This document shows, one piece after another, positions 4,761-12,746 of a stretch of DNA of 14,921 nt. A model generated the notes under the pieces. The model was not told the origin of the DNA. It did not search any database and saw nothing but the letters and a program-made list of their open reading frames with translations. The translations under genes were made by a program, and so were the position numbers. The number at the start of each line of letters is the position of its first letter. Position 1 is the stretch's first letter. Origin of the DNA: RGIG8767 sp964487395 (lineage in GTDB: Bacteria; Bacillota; Clostridia; Lachnospirales; Lachnospiraceae); NCBI GenBank assembly GCA_964487395.1, contig CAZAQH010000051.1, positions 1-14,921 of the forward strand, read 5' to 3'.

Positions 4761-5738
4761 CTACTTACTATATTCAATAATAAGTAGTTCAACGCTTAAT
4801 ACGTCATTTAATTTCCCTTTTTTTACAGCTTCATCTGCGTTTGCACAGGCTTCTAATGCTTTTCGTAAATCAGCCATTTTAAATTTTGCTGCCTGTTTTT
4901 CATACTTCTGAACAATATATGGTGAAAGATTTGTTTTTTCTCCAATTGTTTTGGGAGATAAACTCTTTTGCTGTAATTCCTTAACCTGCATCATCAGATT
5001 GAACTGTCTCGAAATCAATGCAAGAATGCCGAGCGGTGATTCTTTAAGCAGCAACAAATCATGATACATATCCAATGCTGTTTTTTGTCTTTTTTCTGCT
5101 ATTGCCGCTACCATTTCAAAAATACGGTTGCTGATTCTCTGTGTGCATATTTCCTGAATGTCTTCCACTGATATTTCATTTTTTTTCAATGTATAGCAGA
5201 ATAATTTTTCCAGTTCACTTCTGATATTTGCCATATCAGTTCCTGTTTTTTCAAGTAAAAGATTAAGTGCATTATCATTGATTGTCTTATTCTCTTTTTT
5301 AACGATTCCGACAATCCATCTTTTTAAAGTATTGTCATCCTGTGGGGCAAATTCACATGCCCTGCCTTTGTCTTTTATTACTTTGAATAATTTTGAACGC
5401 TTATCTACCTGTGCTTCTACCATTACAATAATAACAGACTCAGAAGGTGCCAATAAATATTCTGCAAGTCTTTCGCCACCCGATTTGCATAATCCGGAAT
5501 CTTCAATAAAAATAATACGCTTATCCGCAAAAAAAGGTAGTGTTTCTGCTAAATCAATAATCTCGCCAACATTAATATCTTTTCCCTCAAAATAATGGTA
5601 GTTCATGGTATCATCTGCGGGTATAAGTACTTCTTTTAATTTGTCACGATACTGTTTGCGCAGATAATGTTCTTCTCCATAAAGCAGATATACCTGTTTA
5701 AATGTCTGGTTTTTGATATCCTGTGCTAATTGCTGCAT
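4761..5738 (-). CDS. holA: DNA polymerase III delta subunit
   Basis: A 325-residue protein of the length usual for HolA, the clamp-loader subunit that opens the sliding clamp during replication. The N-terminal AAA-like fold begins QVYLLYGEEHYLRKQY, the family signature for this degenerate ATPase domain. The middle has the typical PFFADKRIIFIEDSG strand and the VEAQVDKRSKLFKVIK helix. The C-terminal collar domain includes ISNRIFEMVAAIAEKR, LGILALISRQFNLMMQVKEL and a final DVLSVELLIIEYSK helix. I prefer ATG 5738 over the TTG one codon upstream, because the weak GGTGA site is then at a workable distance. It is the first gene of a three-gene operon (holA, zinc-ribbon protein, yqeY) with a good promoter at 5798-5826. 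Confidence 0.95.
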   Translation of the reverse strand: MQQLAQDIKNQTFKQVYLLYGEEHYLRKQYRDKLKEVLIPADDTMNYHYFEGKDINVGEIIDLAETLPFFADKRIIFIEDSGLCKSGGERLAEYLLAPSESVIIVMVEAQVDKRSKLFKVIKDKGRACEFAPQDDNTLKRWIVGIVKKENKTINDNALNLLLEKTGTDMANIRSELEKLFCYTLKKNEISVEDIQEICTQRISNRIFEMVAAIAEKRQKTALDMYHDLLLLKESPLGILALISRQFNLMMQVKELQQKSLSPKTIGEKTNLSPYIVQKYEKQAAKFKMADLRKALEACANADEAVKKGKLNDVLSVELLIIEYSK

Positions 5739-5797
5739 CAATTCACCATAGAAACAGACTTGTGGGTCTGAAGCATCCCTTTCTTTGTACTATTCCT

Positions 5798-5826
5798 ATT
5801 ATATGTAAAAAAAGATTGAAATACAA
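5798..5826 (-). promoter_or_regulatory. Promoter of the holA operon
   Basis: On the minus strand, TTGTAT (complement of 5821-5826), a 17-base spacer and TATAAT (complement of 5798-5803) form a strong sigma-A promoter about 60 bases before holA. The -35 starts four bases after the stop codon of the DUF1287 gene. The leader contains a small CAGAC/GTCTG hairpin (5755-5770). Confidence 0.75.
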
Positions 5827-5830
5827 GGGT

Positions 5831-6475
5831 TTATCCCCATCTGTAATGCCCTACTATTTTATAATTCCTTATTTCATTCTTCTCACGTGCGCTTTTTACG
5901 CCAGCATGAATAATAAAAGGAATACCATCTTTATTTCTTTTATCTGAGCATATAGCTATGTGTGATTCAAATACAACAATATCACCAGGCTGCCATTCCT
6001 GTGGATTATCAAAATCTGTTGGCAGGCTTACCGCTTTTCTATCAAAAAAAATCTTTAGATTTACCACTCTTCTAAAATCAATATTCGGATCCGGTTCTTC
6101 AATCGTAGTATATGCCTCTAAATTTCCAGCAATATCCTTATCTACCATATTTTTCATATTATAGCCACTGCCATCAAATGCTCTCCATATTACATCTGTA
6201 CATGCTCCATATTCATCTGTTGGATATCCACCTTCGTAATATTTACTTTCATAAGGAGGATTTGTCGCTATGTAGGCTCTTGCACTTAACATGATATCTG
6301 TATAATCATCTATTCCGTCCGCATCACCATCATTTGTACTTATGATATCTGACATTCCAAAATCCTTGGCATAATAGACTTCTTTGGAATTATAGCTCTT
6401 TTTTACAAGAATAATACTACCCAGAATCAGTATTTCTGCAATTAATACTATTCTTGCCCATGTAGTTTTTTTCAT
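5831..6475 (-). CDS. DUF1287 family protein, membrane-anchored, predicted papain-like hydrolase fold
   Basis: A 214-residue protein with an N-terminal signal anchor (about 7-25, hydrophobic after MKKTTWAR). The rest is probably extracellular. The C-terminal three quarters match the DUF1287 family, related to the NlpC/P60 superfamily. Cys92 in the ACTDVIWRAF segment and His172 in the WQPGDIVVFESHIAI segment are the likely catalytic pair, with His190 in the FIIHAG segment also conserved-looking. Such folds usually cut peptide or amide bonds in the cell wall, but the substrate of this family is not established. An acidic loop DGDADGIDD (49-57) resembles a calcium-binding loop. AAGGA precedes the ATG at 6475. 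It is transcribed alone or reads into holA, since no terminator separates them. Confidence 0.88.
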   Translation of the reverse strand: MKKTTWARIVLIAEILILGSIILVKKSYNSKEVYYAKDFGMSDIISTNDGDADGIDDYTDIMLSARAYIATNPPYESKYYEGGYPTDEYGACTDVIWRAFDGSGYNMKNMVDKDIAGNLEAYTTIEEPDPNIDFRRVVNLKIFFDRKAVSLPTDFDNPQEWQPGDIVVFESHIAICSDKRNKDGIPFIIHAGVKSAREKNEIRNYKIVGHYRWG

Positions 6476-6507
6476 GTTAAATGTTTCCTTCCGGTTTTAC
6501 TGTATCC

Positions 6508-6538
6508 ATTATATTGCACACTTCTTAAATTCATACAA
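6508..6538 (-). promoter_or_regulatory. Promoter of the DUF1287 gene
   Basis: On the minus strand a perfect TATAAT (complement of 6508-6513) lies 32 bases before the ATG. The best -35 is TTGTAT (complement of 6533-6538), at a long spacing of 19 bases. The -10 is convincing and the -35 less so. Confidence 0.5.
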
Positions 6539-6588
6539 AGACCTGTCTTAATTTTTTATGTATAAAGAAAAGAAGATATTAAAAACAG

Positions 6589-6617
6589 TTGAAATCTATT
6601 TTATGAAACAATATAAT
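6589..6617 (+). promoter_or_regulatory. Promoter of the azlCD operon
   Basis: TTGAAA (6589-6594), a 17-base spacer and TATAAT (6612-6617) form a near-consensus sigma-A promoter 45 bases before azlC. It is divergent from the DUF1287 promoter within a 187-base intergenic region. No operator repeat stands out. Confidence 0.8.
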
Positions 6618-6662
6618 ATTACCGTTGTGTCTTGCTTTTTTTAGGGAGGTATATTACAGACG

Positions 6663-7388
6663 ATGAATACAAATAGAAAAATTGCCTTTACGAATGGTAT
6701 TCGTGATGGTATTCCGATAGCACTTGGTTATTTCGCTGTTTCCTTTACACTTGGAATTGCTGCAAAAAATGCCGGTTTTACTCCATTACAGGCAATGATT
6801 GTCAGTTTTACAAATAATGCCTCTGCCGGAGAGTTTGCAGGCTTTACTTTGATTAGTGCCGGAGCCGGCTATATCGAACTTGCTGCCATGATTTTTGTTG
6901 CAAATGCCAGATACTTATTAATGTCGTGTGCACTTTCGCAGAAATTATCACCGGATACCCCATTAATTCATCGTTTACTGATTGGGTATGATGTCACAGA
7001 TGAAATCTTTGGAATCTGTATTAATTCACCAGGTAAACTGAATCCCTTTTATGCCTATGGTGCCATGTCGGTTGCTATTCCCGGCTGGTCAATCGGAACC
7101 TTCTTAGGTGTGTTAATGGGTAATATTCTTCCACTTAATATCGTAAATGCTCTAAGTGTTGGTTTATTTGGAATGTTTATCGCTATTATCATTCCACCCG
7201 CCAGAAAAAATAAAATCATAGCAGGACTTGTAGCCATCTCTATGGCTCTAAGCTTTGTATTTTCAAAGCTTCCTGTTATTTATACTATTCCATCCGGAAC
7301 CAGAATCATTATTCTGACTGTTTTATTGTCGGCTGCTGCTGCTCTTATATTCCCGGTCAAGGAAGAAGGTGCAACAAATGAAGCATAA
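6663..7388 (+). CDS. azlC: AzlC family branched-chain amino acid exporter, large subunit
   Basis: A 241-residue polytopic membrane protein with the AzlC family pattern. The N-terminal segment has GIRDGIPIALGYFAVSFTLG. A motif with SFTNNASAGEFAG follows, and then the VANARYLLMSCALS segment that marks the family. AzlC and AzlD together export branched-chain amino acids or analogues; azl mutants in Bacillus subtilis resist 4-azaleucine. AGGGAGGT lies 12 bases before the ATG, slightly long but the only good site. The 3' end overlaps azlD by 11 bases, so the two are translationally coupled. No Lrp-type regulator (AzlB) is adjacent. The branched-chain aminotransferase gene is about 4 kb away on the other strand. 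Confidence 0.93.
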   Translation: MNTNRKIAFTNGIRDGIPIALGYFAVSFTLGIAAKNAGFTPLQAMIVSFTNNASAGEFAGFTLISAGAGYIELAAMIFVANARYLLMSCALSQKLSPDTPLIHRLLIGYDVTDEIFGICINSPGKLNPFYAYGAMSVAIPGWSIGTFLGVLMGNILPLNIVNALSVGLFGMFIAIIIPPARKNKIIAGLVAISMALSFVFSKLPVIYTIPSGTRIIILTVLLSAAAALIFPVKEEGATNEA

Positions 7389-7683
7389 TATATATATTTA
7401 CATGTTAATTATGGCAGGTGTTAGTTACATAATCCGTGTACTGCCTTTGACTCTCATTCGAAAAGAAATAAAAAGCACTTTTATCCGTTCCTTTTTATTT
7501 TATGTACCATATGTAACGCTTGCAGTTATGACATTTCCTGCTATTCTTTCCGCAACAGGAAGTCCCCTATCTGCTGCAATTGCCTTCATTGTGGCAATTT
7601 TATTAGCTTGGTTTGGTGCCAGTTTGTTTACGGTTTCTGTCCTGGCATGTATTATGGTATTTATTGTGGAATTATTTTTATAA
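7378..7683 (+). CDS. azlD: AzlD family branched-chain amino acid exporter, small subunit
   Basis: A 101-residue membrane protein with three or four hydrophobic spans. It has the AzlD signature near the N-terminus (YIIRVLPLTLIRKEI) followed by FLFYVPYVTLAVMTFPAIL. It is the small partner of AzlC. I chose ATG 7378 because AGAAGG lies eight bases upstream. The frame is open from a GTG at 7369, but that codon lies too close to the same site. The start lies inside the end of azlC (11-base overlap). A strong terminator follows the stop codon. Confidence 0.92.
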   Translation: MKHNIYIYMLIMAGVSYIIRVLPLTLIRKEIKSTFIRSFLFYVPYVTLAVMTFPAILSATGSPLSAAIAFIVAILLAWFGASLFTVSVLACIMVFIVELFL

Positions 7684-7689
7684 AAATAT

Positions 7690-7730
7690 AAATCCGGTTT
7701 GTCTGTATGACCAAACCGGATTTGTTTTTA
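7690..7730 (+). terminator. Terminator of azlCD, probably bidirectional
   Basis: AAATCCGGTTTG (7690-7701) pairs perfectly with CAAACCGGATTT (7712-7723) around a ten-base loop, followed by GTTTTTA. On the minus strand the same stem is followed by T-rich DNA (complement of 7682-7686 is TTTTT). It probably also ends the convergent feo operon, whose last stop codon is at 7735. Confidence 0.9.
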
Positions 7731-7734
7731 TTGT

Positions 7735-7920
7735 TTATTTGTTTTTTTTGCAAATCTCACAATTTCCTTTTTCCATGCAGGACTGGCATCCGCCTTTTGT
7801 CTCCATGTTTCCCCCACACGAAGGACATCCTCCACGTTTATGCATACGTATCATATAGCGAATGGAAAAAAATATCCAGACTGCAATTCCAATTAATACA
7901 AGAATACTTAATAAATCCAT
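7735..7920 (-). CDS. FeoB-associated Cys-rich membrane protein
   Basis: A 61-residue protein with one N-terminal membrane span (about 4-23), a basic stretch, and then a Cys-rich tail with four paired motifs: CPSCGG, CQSC, and CEIC near the end with a preceding Cys-containing GGC. This layout matches the small FeoB-associated Cys-rich membrane proteins encoded directly after feoB in many Firmicutes. The gene is 25 bases downstream of feoAB, with AAGGGA before its ATG, in the same operon. The cysteines may bind iron or another metal close to the FeoB channel; the exact role is not known. It ends just before the shared terminator. Confidence 0.85.
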   Translation of the reverse strand: MDLLSILVLIGIAVWIFFSIRYMIRMHKRGGCPSCGGNMETKGGCQSCMEKGNCEICKKNK

Positions 7921-7945
7921 ATCATTCCCTTCATTTCTAAAAAGG

Positions 7946-10306
7946 CTACATCAACCCCATAAGATTTCCACAAATATGAACTAATAGTGCAACAAGCCAT
8001 GCAATGACACACTGCATCACAACGACACAAACAGCCCATTTTCCACCCAATTCTCTTTTTACAGCAGCAATTGCTGCTACACACGGTGTATATAATAATG
8101 AAAAAATAAGAAATACAAATGCTGTTAACGGAGTAAACATAGTGGACAAGGCTCCAACCTGACCATTCATTAATACGGTTAAAGTACTTACTACACTCTC
8201 TTTAGCAGTAAATCCTGTAATCAGTGCAGTCGATATTTTCCAGTCTCCAAAACCAAGTGGTGCAAATATTGGAGAAACCAGTGTGCCAATCATGGCAAGC
8301 AGACTGTCTGCCGAATCACTTACTACGTTTAATCTGGTGTCAAAAGTCTGTAAAAACCATATTATAATAGAAGCTAAAAAGATAACCGTAAATGCCTTTG
8401 TAATAAAATCCTTGGCTTTCTCCCCGATTAACTGCGTAACGCTTTTGGGACTTGGCATTCTGTAATTGGGAAGTTCCATAACAAACGGAACCGGTTCTCC
8501 CTTAAACTTGGTTGATTTTAAAATCAGGGCATATAAAATGGCTACCACAATTCCAATTAAATATAAACTAATCATGACAAGTCCACCATGATGCGGGAAA
8601 AATGCTGCCGTAAACAATGCATAAATAGGTAATTTAGCAGAACAGCTCATAAATGGTGTTAGAAATATCGTCATTTTACGATCTCTGTCTGAAGGCAGTG
8701 TTCTCGTTGCCATAATGGCTGGAACCGAACAACCAAATCCAATCAACATAGGAACAAAACTGCGTCCCGATAAACCGATTTTACGAAGTAACTTATCCAT
8801 TACAAATGCAATTCGTGCCATATATCCACTATCCTCTAATATAGATAGGAAGAAAAATAATACAACAATAATTGGCAAGAAGCTTAACACACTTCCAACA
8901 CCTGCAAAGATTCCATCTATTAAAAGAGAATGTACCACTGCATTCATTCCATATAAAGTAAGTCCTTTATCACACACATCCGTAAGCCAGCCAATTCCAA
9001 TATCCATAAGATTTGACAAAAACGAGCCAATGACTGAGAAAGTCAACCAAAAAATCACTGCCATAATCCCGATAAACGAGGGAATTGCCGTATATTTACC
9101 AGTCAGTATTTTATCAATGGCAACACTTCGTTTATGTTCTTTACTCTCCTGCGGTTTTACAACCGTTTCCTGACAGACGCTTTCAATAAATCGGAAACGC
9201 ATATCAGCAAGTGCAGCTTCTCTGTCTTTTCCGCTTTCCTGTTCCATCTGGGAAATGATATGCTCAAGCATTTCTTCTTCATTTTCCTGTAACTTTAACT
9301 GTTTTAAAATGGGAGCATCGCCTTCCACCAGCTTGGTTGCGGCAAAACGAAGCGGAATCCCTGCTCTTTTTGCATGGTCTTCTATTAAATGAATAATGGC
9401 ATGAATACATCTGTGTACTGCACCATTATCTTCTCCATTTTCATCACAAAAATCCTTGCGTCCCGGTCTTTCTCTATATTTTGTGACATGCATGGCATGT
9501 TCTATTAATTCATCAATACCTTCATTTTTAGATGCCGATATTGGAATAACCGGAATTCCTAATAATTCTTCTAATCGGTTAATCATGATGGTTCCACCAT
9601 TTTCACGAACTTCATCCATCATATTAAGAGCCAGTACCATTGGGATATCTAATTCAATTAACTGAAGAGTTAAGTATAGATTACGTTCAATATTCGTCGC
9701 ATCAATAATATTGATAACCCCTTTGGGCCGGTTATTTAACAGAAATTCTCGTGTTACAATTTCTTCGCTTGTATATGGTGAAAGTGAATATATGCCTGGT
9801 AAATCCGTAACATTTGTATTGGAATGATTACGAATGACTCCATCTTTACGATCTACTGTGACTCCCGGGAAATTGCCTACGTGCTGATTGGAACCGGTCA
9901 ACTGGTTAAACAATGTTGTCTTACCACAATTCTGATTACCTGCAAGAGCAAAGGTTAGAATCTCATCATCCCTAAGTTCCTGTCCCTGTTGTTTTACATG
10001 AAATTTACCAAGTTCTCCGACACCTGGATGGGCTACCGACTTTAATCTGTTTCTAGTCCGCGTACATTCATGCATATCATGAACGTCATCTACTGTAATA
10101 AAGCCCGCATCTGCCTGACGAAGTGTCAGTTCATATCCGCGTACTCTAATCTCAATTGGATCTCCCATTGGTGCCATTTTTACAACCGTCACCTCAGTTC
10201 CAGGGGTTAATCCCATATCCAGTATATGTTTTCTTAATGCTTTGTCATTACAATCAACTGCCTGAATCACGGCATCTTTACCGATTGCCAATTTTGCAAG
10301 TGTCAT
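7946..10306 (-). CDS. feoB: Ferrous iron transporter, FeoA-FeoB fusion
   Basis: A 786-residue fusion protein. Residues about 1-75 are a FeoA (SH3-like) domain with DMGLTPGTEVTVVKMAPMGDP. A linker leads to the FeoB G domain: G1 GNQNCGKT (123-130), G3 DLPG (168-171), G4 NMMD (228-231) and G5 SAS (257-259). The membrane half follows, with the two gate repeats (GYMARIAFVMDKLLRKIGLSG; LIGFGCSVPAIMATRTL; PFMSCSAKLPIYALF) and the C-terminal TGFTAKESVVSTL segment. It imports Fe2+ across the inner membrane, with GTP binding controlling the channel. G1 has Gln125 where Pro is usual. The ATG lies one base beyond the stop codon of the acyltransferase gene, with GGAGG inside that gene, so the two are translationally coupled. 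FeoA is more often a separate gene. Confidence 0.96.
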   Translation of the reverse strand: MTLAKLAIGKDAVIQAVDCNDKALRKHILDMGLTPGTEVTVVKMAPMGDPIEIRVRGYELTLRQADAGFITVDDVHDMHECTRTRNRLKSVAHPGVGELGKFHVKQQGQELRDDEILTFALAGNQNCGKTTLFNQLTGSNQHVGNFPGVTVDRKDGVIRNHSNTNVTDLPGIYSLSPYTSEEIVTREFLLNNRPKGVINIIDATNIERNLYLTLQLIELDIPMVLALNMMDEVRENGGTIMINRLEELLGIPVIPISASKNEGIDELIEHAMHVTKYRERPGRKDFCDENGEDNGAVHRCIHAIIHLIEDHAKRAGIPLRFAATKLVEGDAPILKQLKLQENEEEMLEHIISQMEQESGKDREAALADMRFRFIESVCQETVVKPQESKEHKRSVAIDKILTGKYTAIPSFIGIMAVIFWLTFSVIGSFLSNLMDIGIGWLTDVCDKGLTLYGMNAVVHSLLIDGIFAGVGSVLSFLPIIVVLFFFLSILEDSGYMARIAFVMDKLLRKIGLSGRSFVPMLIGFGCSVPAIMATRTLPSDRDRKMTIFLTPFMSCSAKLPIYALFTAAFFPHHGGLVMISLYLIGIVVAILYALILKSTKFKGEPVPFVMELPNYRMPSPKSVTQLIGEKAKDFITKAFTVIFLASIIIWFLQTFDTRLNVVSDSADSLLAMIGTLVSPIFAPLGFGDWKISTALITGFTAKESVVSTLTVLMNGQVGALSTMFTPLTAFVFLIFSLLYTPCVAAIAAVKRELGGKWAVCVVVMQCVIAWLVALLVHICGNLMGLM

Positions 10307-10307
10307 G

Positions 10308-11567
10308 TTATGCCTCCTTCATTTTCTCTTTTTTTGCCTGTCGTCTTGCGTTCATATAAAGTTCTTCTGTTGCTATTGATAATTTTGTAATTACATCCCG
10401 CTTATGTATCGGATAACACCAGTAACTGTCTTCATTCGTTGAAATGTCAACACAGTCTCCTTTTTTCTTATAATCGTACTCAACATGCATACTTTCCAGT
10501 TCGATTGGATTTTTGTGTATGGTAATTGCTTTGCCATATGATATTCCCTTTATGTTTGTTCCATTCATATTTTGAGTGAGAATCCCGTCCGGCTGGTGAA
10601 TAAAGCCTTTTGCATTTGGCAGTGTATCAATCCGAACCTTATCTTCAAAAGAATACGTGCCATTTTCTATTTCACTTCGTACATTTTCTCTCTCCCATTT
10701 AAACCAGTCCGGAATATGGCTAAATTCTGTCTCACCCTGTAAAGACTTTAATTCACCCAGTGTTGTCATTTCCCATTCTTTCTTACAATGTTCGCACCAA
10801 AGTTTTATACCGCTTGAATACATCTGAAATTCCGTTTTGCAATGTGGACACTGATATAAAATACTGTGCAGTCCTTCTGCTCTTTTTGGGTCATCAATGA
10901 CAAGGTTGTTTTCTTTTTGATATTTAAAATCATCATAAACAAAGGCTTTACGAATTCGCTTATTAATTTCTGACACGGATAATGTTTTTATTTCTTCTTT
11001 ATCGACTATCTGAGTCATGGTTACGAAAACAGGATTATGCTTATTAATCTTATTCCACTGAGGACATGATACGAAGTTGCCCTTCTGGTTAATAACAACA
11101 ATCGGTACCTTCATCATTTTACACATTTTGGCAAGAGAATCCGGTAAAAAAGAGGTTGTTCCATCTAAGGAATAGCGTGCTTCCGGATACAGAACAAAAA
11201 TGGTATGCAATTCTTCCAAACAATAACGAATATTTCGAAGCAGATATAAATCTTTAATGAATTTTCTTTTTCCCAGTACACCAAGATTACGCATGATAAA
11301 TTCCGTATAATCATGAAAGCCCTCCAGTGTCATAACATTATTCACCTGATAAGGGTCTGTCAGTTTCAACATAATATTGAAATCTACCATGGAACCATGG
11401 GTTGATAATAAAAGATATGGGGGTTTTAGATTTTCCATATTTATTTTTTCATATGTAAATCCTCTTTTTTTCAAATCCGGCCAGGATAATACTCTTTTAG
11501 CCATTGTCATCAAAAAGGTGGGACGCTTGGGAAGTTTCTTAAAATCAAAAGGTTTATTATTTTTCAT
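10308..11567 (-). CDS. PlsC-like lysophospholipid acyltransferase with an internal zinc ribbon
   Basis: A 419-residue protein. Residues about 45-190 hold a glycerolipid acyltransferase domain: motif I HGSMVD (His57, Asp62), and motif III YPEARYS (Glu129, Arg131) in place of the usual FPEGTRS. The PIVVIN stretch stands where motif IV is expected. A zinc ribbon follows (C240/C243 and C258/C261). After it come about 150 residues with a Trp-rich segment and mixed strands that I cannot assign. It probably transfers acyl groups to a lysophospholipid or related acceptor at the membrane. I chose ATG 11567, with AAGGA upstream, rather than the TTG at 11588. It is the first gene of an operon with feoAB, an uncommon partner. 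Catalytic family is fairly sure; substrate unknown. Confidence 0.85.
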   Translation of the reverse strand: MKNNKPFDFKKLPKRPTFLMTMAKRVLSWPDLKKRGFTYEKINMENLKPPYLLLSTHGSMVDFNIMLKLTDPYQVNNVMTLEGFHDYTEFIMRNLGVLGKRKFIKDLYLLRNIRYCLEELHTIFVLYPEARYSLDGTTSFLPDSLAKMCKMMKVPIVVINQKGNFVSCPQWNKINKHNPVFVTMTQIVDKEEIKTLSVSEINKRIRKAFVYDDFKYQKENNLVIDDPKRAEGLHSILYQCPHCKTEFQMYSSGIKLWCEHCKKEWEMTTLGELKSLQGETEFSHIPDWFKWERENVRSEIENGTYSFEDKVRIDTLPNAKGFIHQPDGILTQNMNGTNIKGISYGKAITIHKNPIELESMHVEYDYKKKGDCVDISTNEDSYWCYPIHKRDVITKLSIATEELYMNARRQAKKEKMKEA

Positions 11568-11602
11568 TTGTATATTTTCCTTGTCCAAGTTTATATAAAT
11601 TG

Positions 11603-11611
11603 ATTATACCA
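11603..11611 (-). promoter_or_regulatory. Extended -10 promoter of the acyltransferase-feoAB operon
   Basis: The minus strand reads TGGTATAAT, an extended -10 element with a perfect TATAAT core, 35 bases before the acyltransferase ATG. No -35 is visible; the DNA upstream is the tail of the ilvE terminator. No Fur-like palindrome was recognised. Confidence 0.6.
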
Positions 11612-11620
11612 TACTGCATC

Positions 11621-11648
11621 AAAAAAGGGGCTGTAAAACGCCCCTTTT
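11621..11648 (-). terminator. Intrinsic terminator of ilvE
   Basis: On the minus strand, AAAAGGGGC (complement of 11640-11648) pairs with GCCCCTTTT (complement of 11623-11631) around an eight-base loop. The strand continues in T (complement of 11621-11626 is TTTTTT). It starts nine bases after the ilvE stop codon. Confidence 0.9.
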
Positions 11649-11657
11649 CTATCATCT

Positions 11658-12683
11658 TTATTTGATTACTTTTATCCAGCCTTCAGGTGCTTTAATCTTG
11701 CCCATCTGAATACCGGTTAAGGTATCATATAGTTTCTGAATGGTAGGTCCCATCTGTGTCATTCCACTTGGTAAGCAGATTTCTTTACCGTGGTCTACAA
11801 TTTTTCCAACCGGTGAAATAACTGCTGCTGTACCACACAGTCCACATTCTGCCATATCCTTTAATTCATCAACATATACTTCTCTCTCTTCTGCCTCAAG
11901 TCCTAAATATTCCTTTGCGACATGAATAAGAGAACGTCTGGTAATGGATGGAAGAATACTGTCTGACTTAGGAGTAACTACTTTATTGTCTTTTGTAACG
12001 AATAAGAAGTTAGCACCACCTGTTTCCTCAACCTTTGTTCTTGTCTTAGGGTCTAAGTACATATTCTCATCAAAACCTTCTTTATGTGCTGTTACAATTG
12101 CATGTAAACTCATTGCATAGTTAAGTCCTGCCTTGATATTACCGGTACCACATGGTGCTGCACGGTCAAAATTACTTATTTTAATCGTTAATGGCTTTAC
12201 TCCACCTTTAAAATATGGTCCAACCGGAGTAGCAAATACCCTGAACTGATAATCATCAGCCGGTTTAACTCCAATAACCGGATTAATACCAAACATATAT
12301 GGACGAAGATATAAGGTTGCTCCTGAGCCGTATGGTGGAACAAAATCTTCATTTGCTGCAACTACTTTTTCAATTGCATCCAAGAATCTGTCTTTAGGGA
12401 AAATCGGCATCTCAAGTCTGGCTGCTGACTGTTCCATTCTCTCTGCATTTAAGTCCGGACGAAATACTACAATATGGCCATCTTCTGTTGTATAAGCTTT
12501 CATACCTTCAAATACAGTCTGTGCATACTGTAAAACACCGGCACATTCACTCATGGTAATCATGTCGTCTTCTGTAATACGACCCTCGTCCCATTTACCA
12601 TTTGTAAAGTCAGATACATATCTTTTATCTGTCTTTACATAACCAAAGCCAAGATTAGCCCAATCGATATTCCTTTTTTCCAT
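11658..12683 (-). CDS. ilvE: Branched-chain amino acid aminotransferase
   Basis: A 341-residue class IV aminotransferase of the length usual for the larger, eukaryote-like IlvE type. It moves the amino group between glutamate and the keto acids of Leu, Ile and Val, using pyridoxal phosphate. The early segment AQTVFEGMKAY is typical. The catalytic lysine is Lys184 in the GNIKAGLNYAMSLHA segment. VEETGGANFLFV, SILPSITRRSL and CGTAAVISPVG also fit the family. ATG 12683 is chosen because AAGAAGGA lies just upstream; the frame is open to a TTG at 12713 without a matching site. A small GC-rich hairpin (TTGCTG/CAGCAG) lies in the leader, but no T-box element was seen. It is probably transcribed alone: a terminator follows, and the AraC gene upstream ends 63 bases away. 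Confidence 0.95.
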   Translation of the reverse strand: MEKRNIDWANLGFGYVKTDKRYVSDFTNGKWDEGRITEDDMITMSECAGVLQYAQTVFEGMKAYTTEDGHIVVFRPDLNAERMEQSAARLEMPIFPKDRFLDAIEKVVAANEDFVPPYGSGATLYLRPYMFGINPVIGVKPADDYQFRVFATPVGPYFKGGVKPLTIKISNFDRAAPCGTGNIKAGLNYAMSLHAIVTAHKEGFDENMYLDPKTRTKVEETGGANFLFVTKDNKVVTPKSDSILPSITRRSLIHVAKEYLGLEAEEREVYVDELKDMAECGLCGTAAVISPVGKIVDHGKEICLPSGMTQMGPTIQKLYDTLTGIQMGKIKAPEGWIKVIK

Positions 12684-12746
12684 AACCATTCCTTCTTTCT
12701 GCTGCCACAGCAACCTTTCATAACAATTGAAAATATTTTAATACAA

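Noticed and set aside
6514..6532. A fourth response-regulator box near the DUF1287 promoter
   Set aside because: Only one TTAAGAA half site is present, without the second unit 11 bases away.
7613..7940. Plus-strand frames running past azlD into the Cys-rich protein gene
   Set aside because: They cross the azlCD terminator hairpin and are antisense to the FeoB-associated protein, whose Cys motifs and ribosome binding site are clear.
8715..9173. 152-codon plus-strand frame opposite feoAB
   Set aside because: It lies wholly antisense to the conserved FeoB membrane domain and has no start signals.
12684..12746. T-box or leucine-type attenuator before ilvE
   Set aside because: The leader is short and shows only a small TTGCTG/CAGCAG hairpin, with no conserved T-box sequence or leader peptide rich in Ile/Leu/Val codons.
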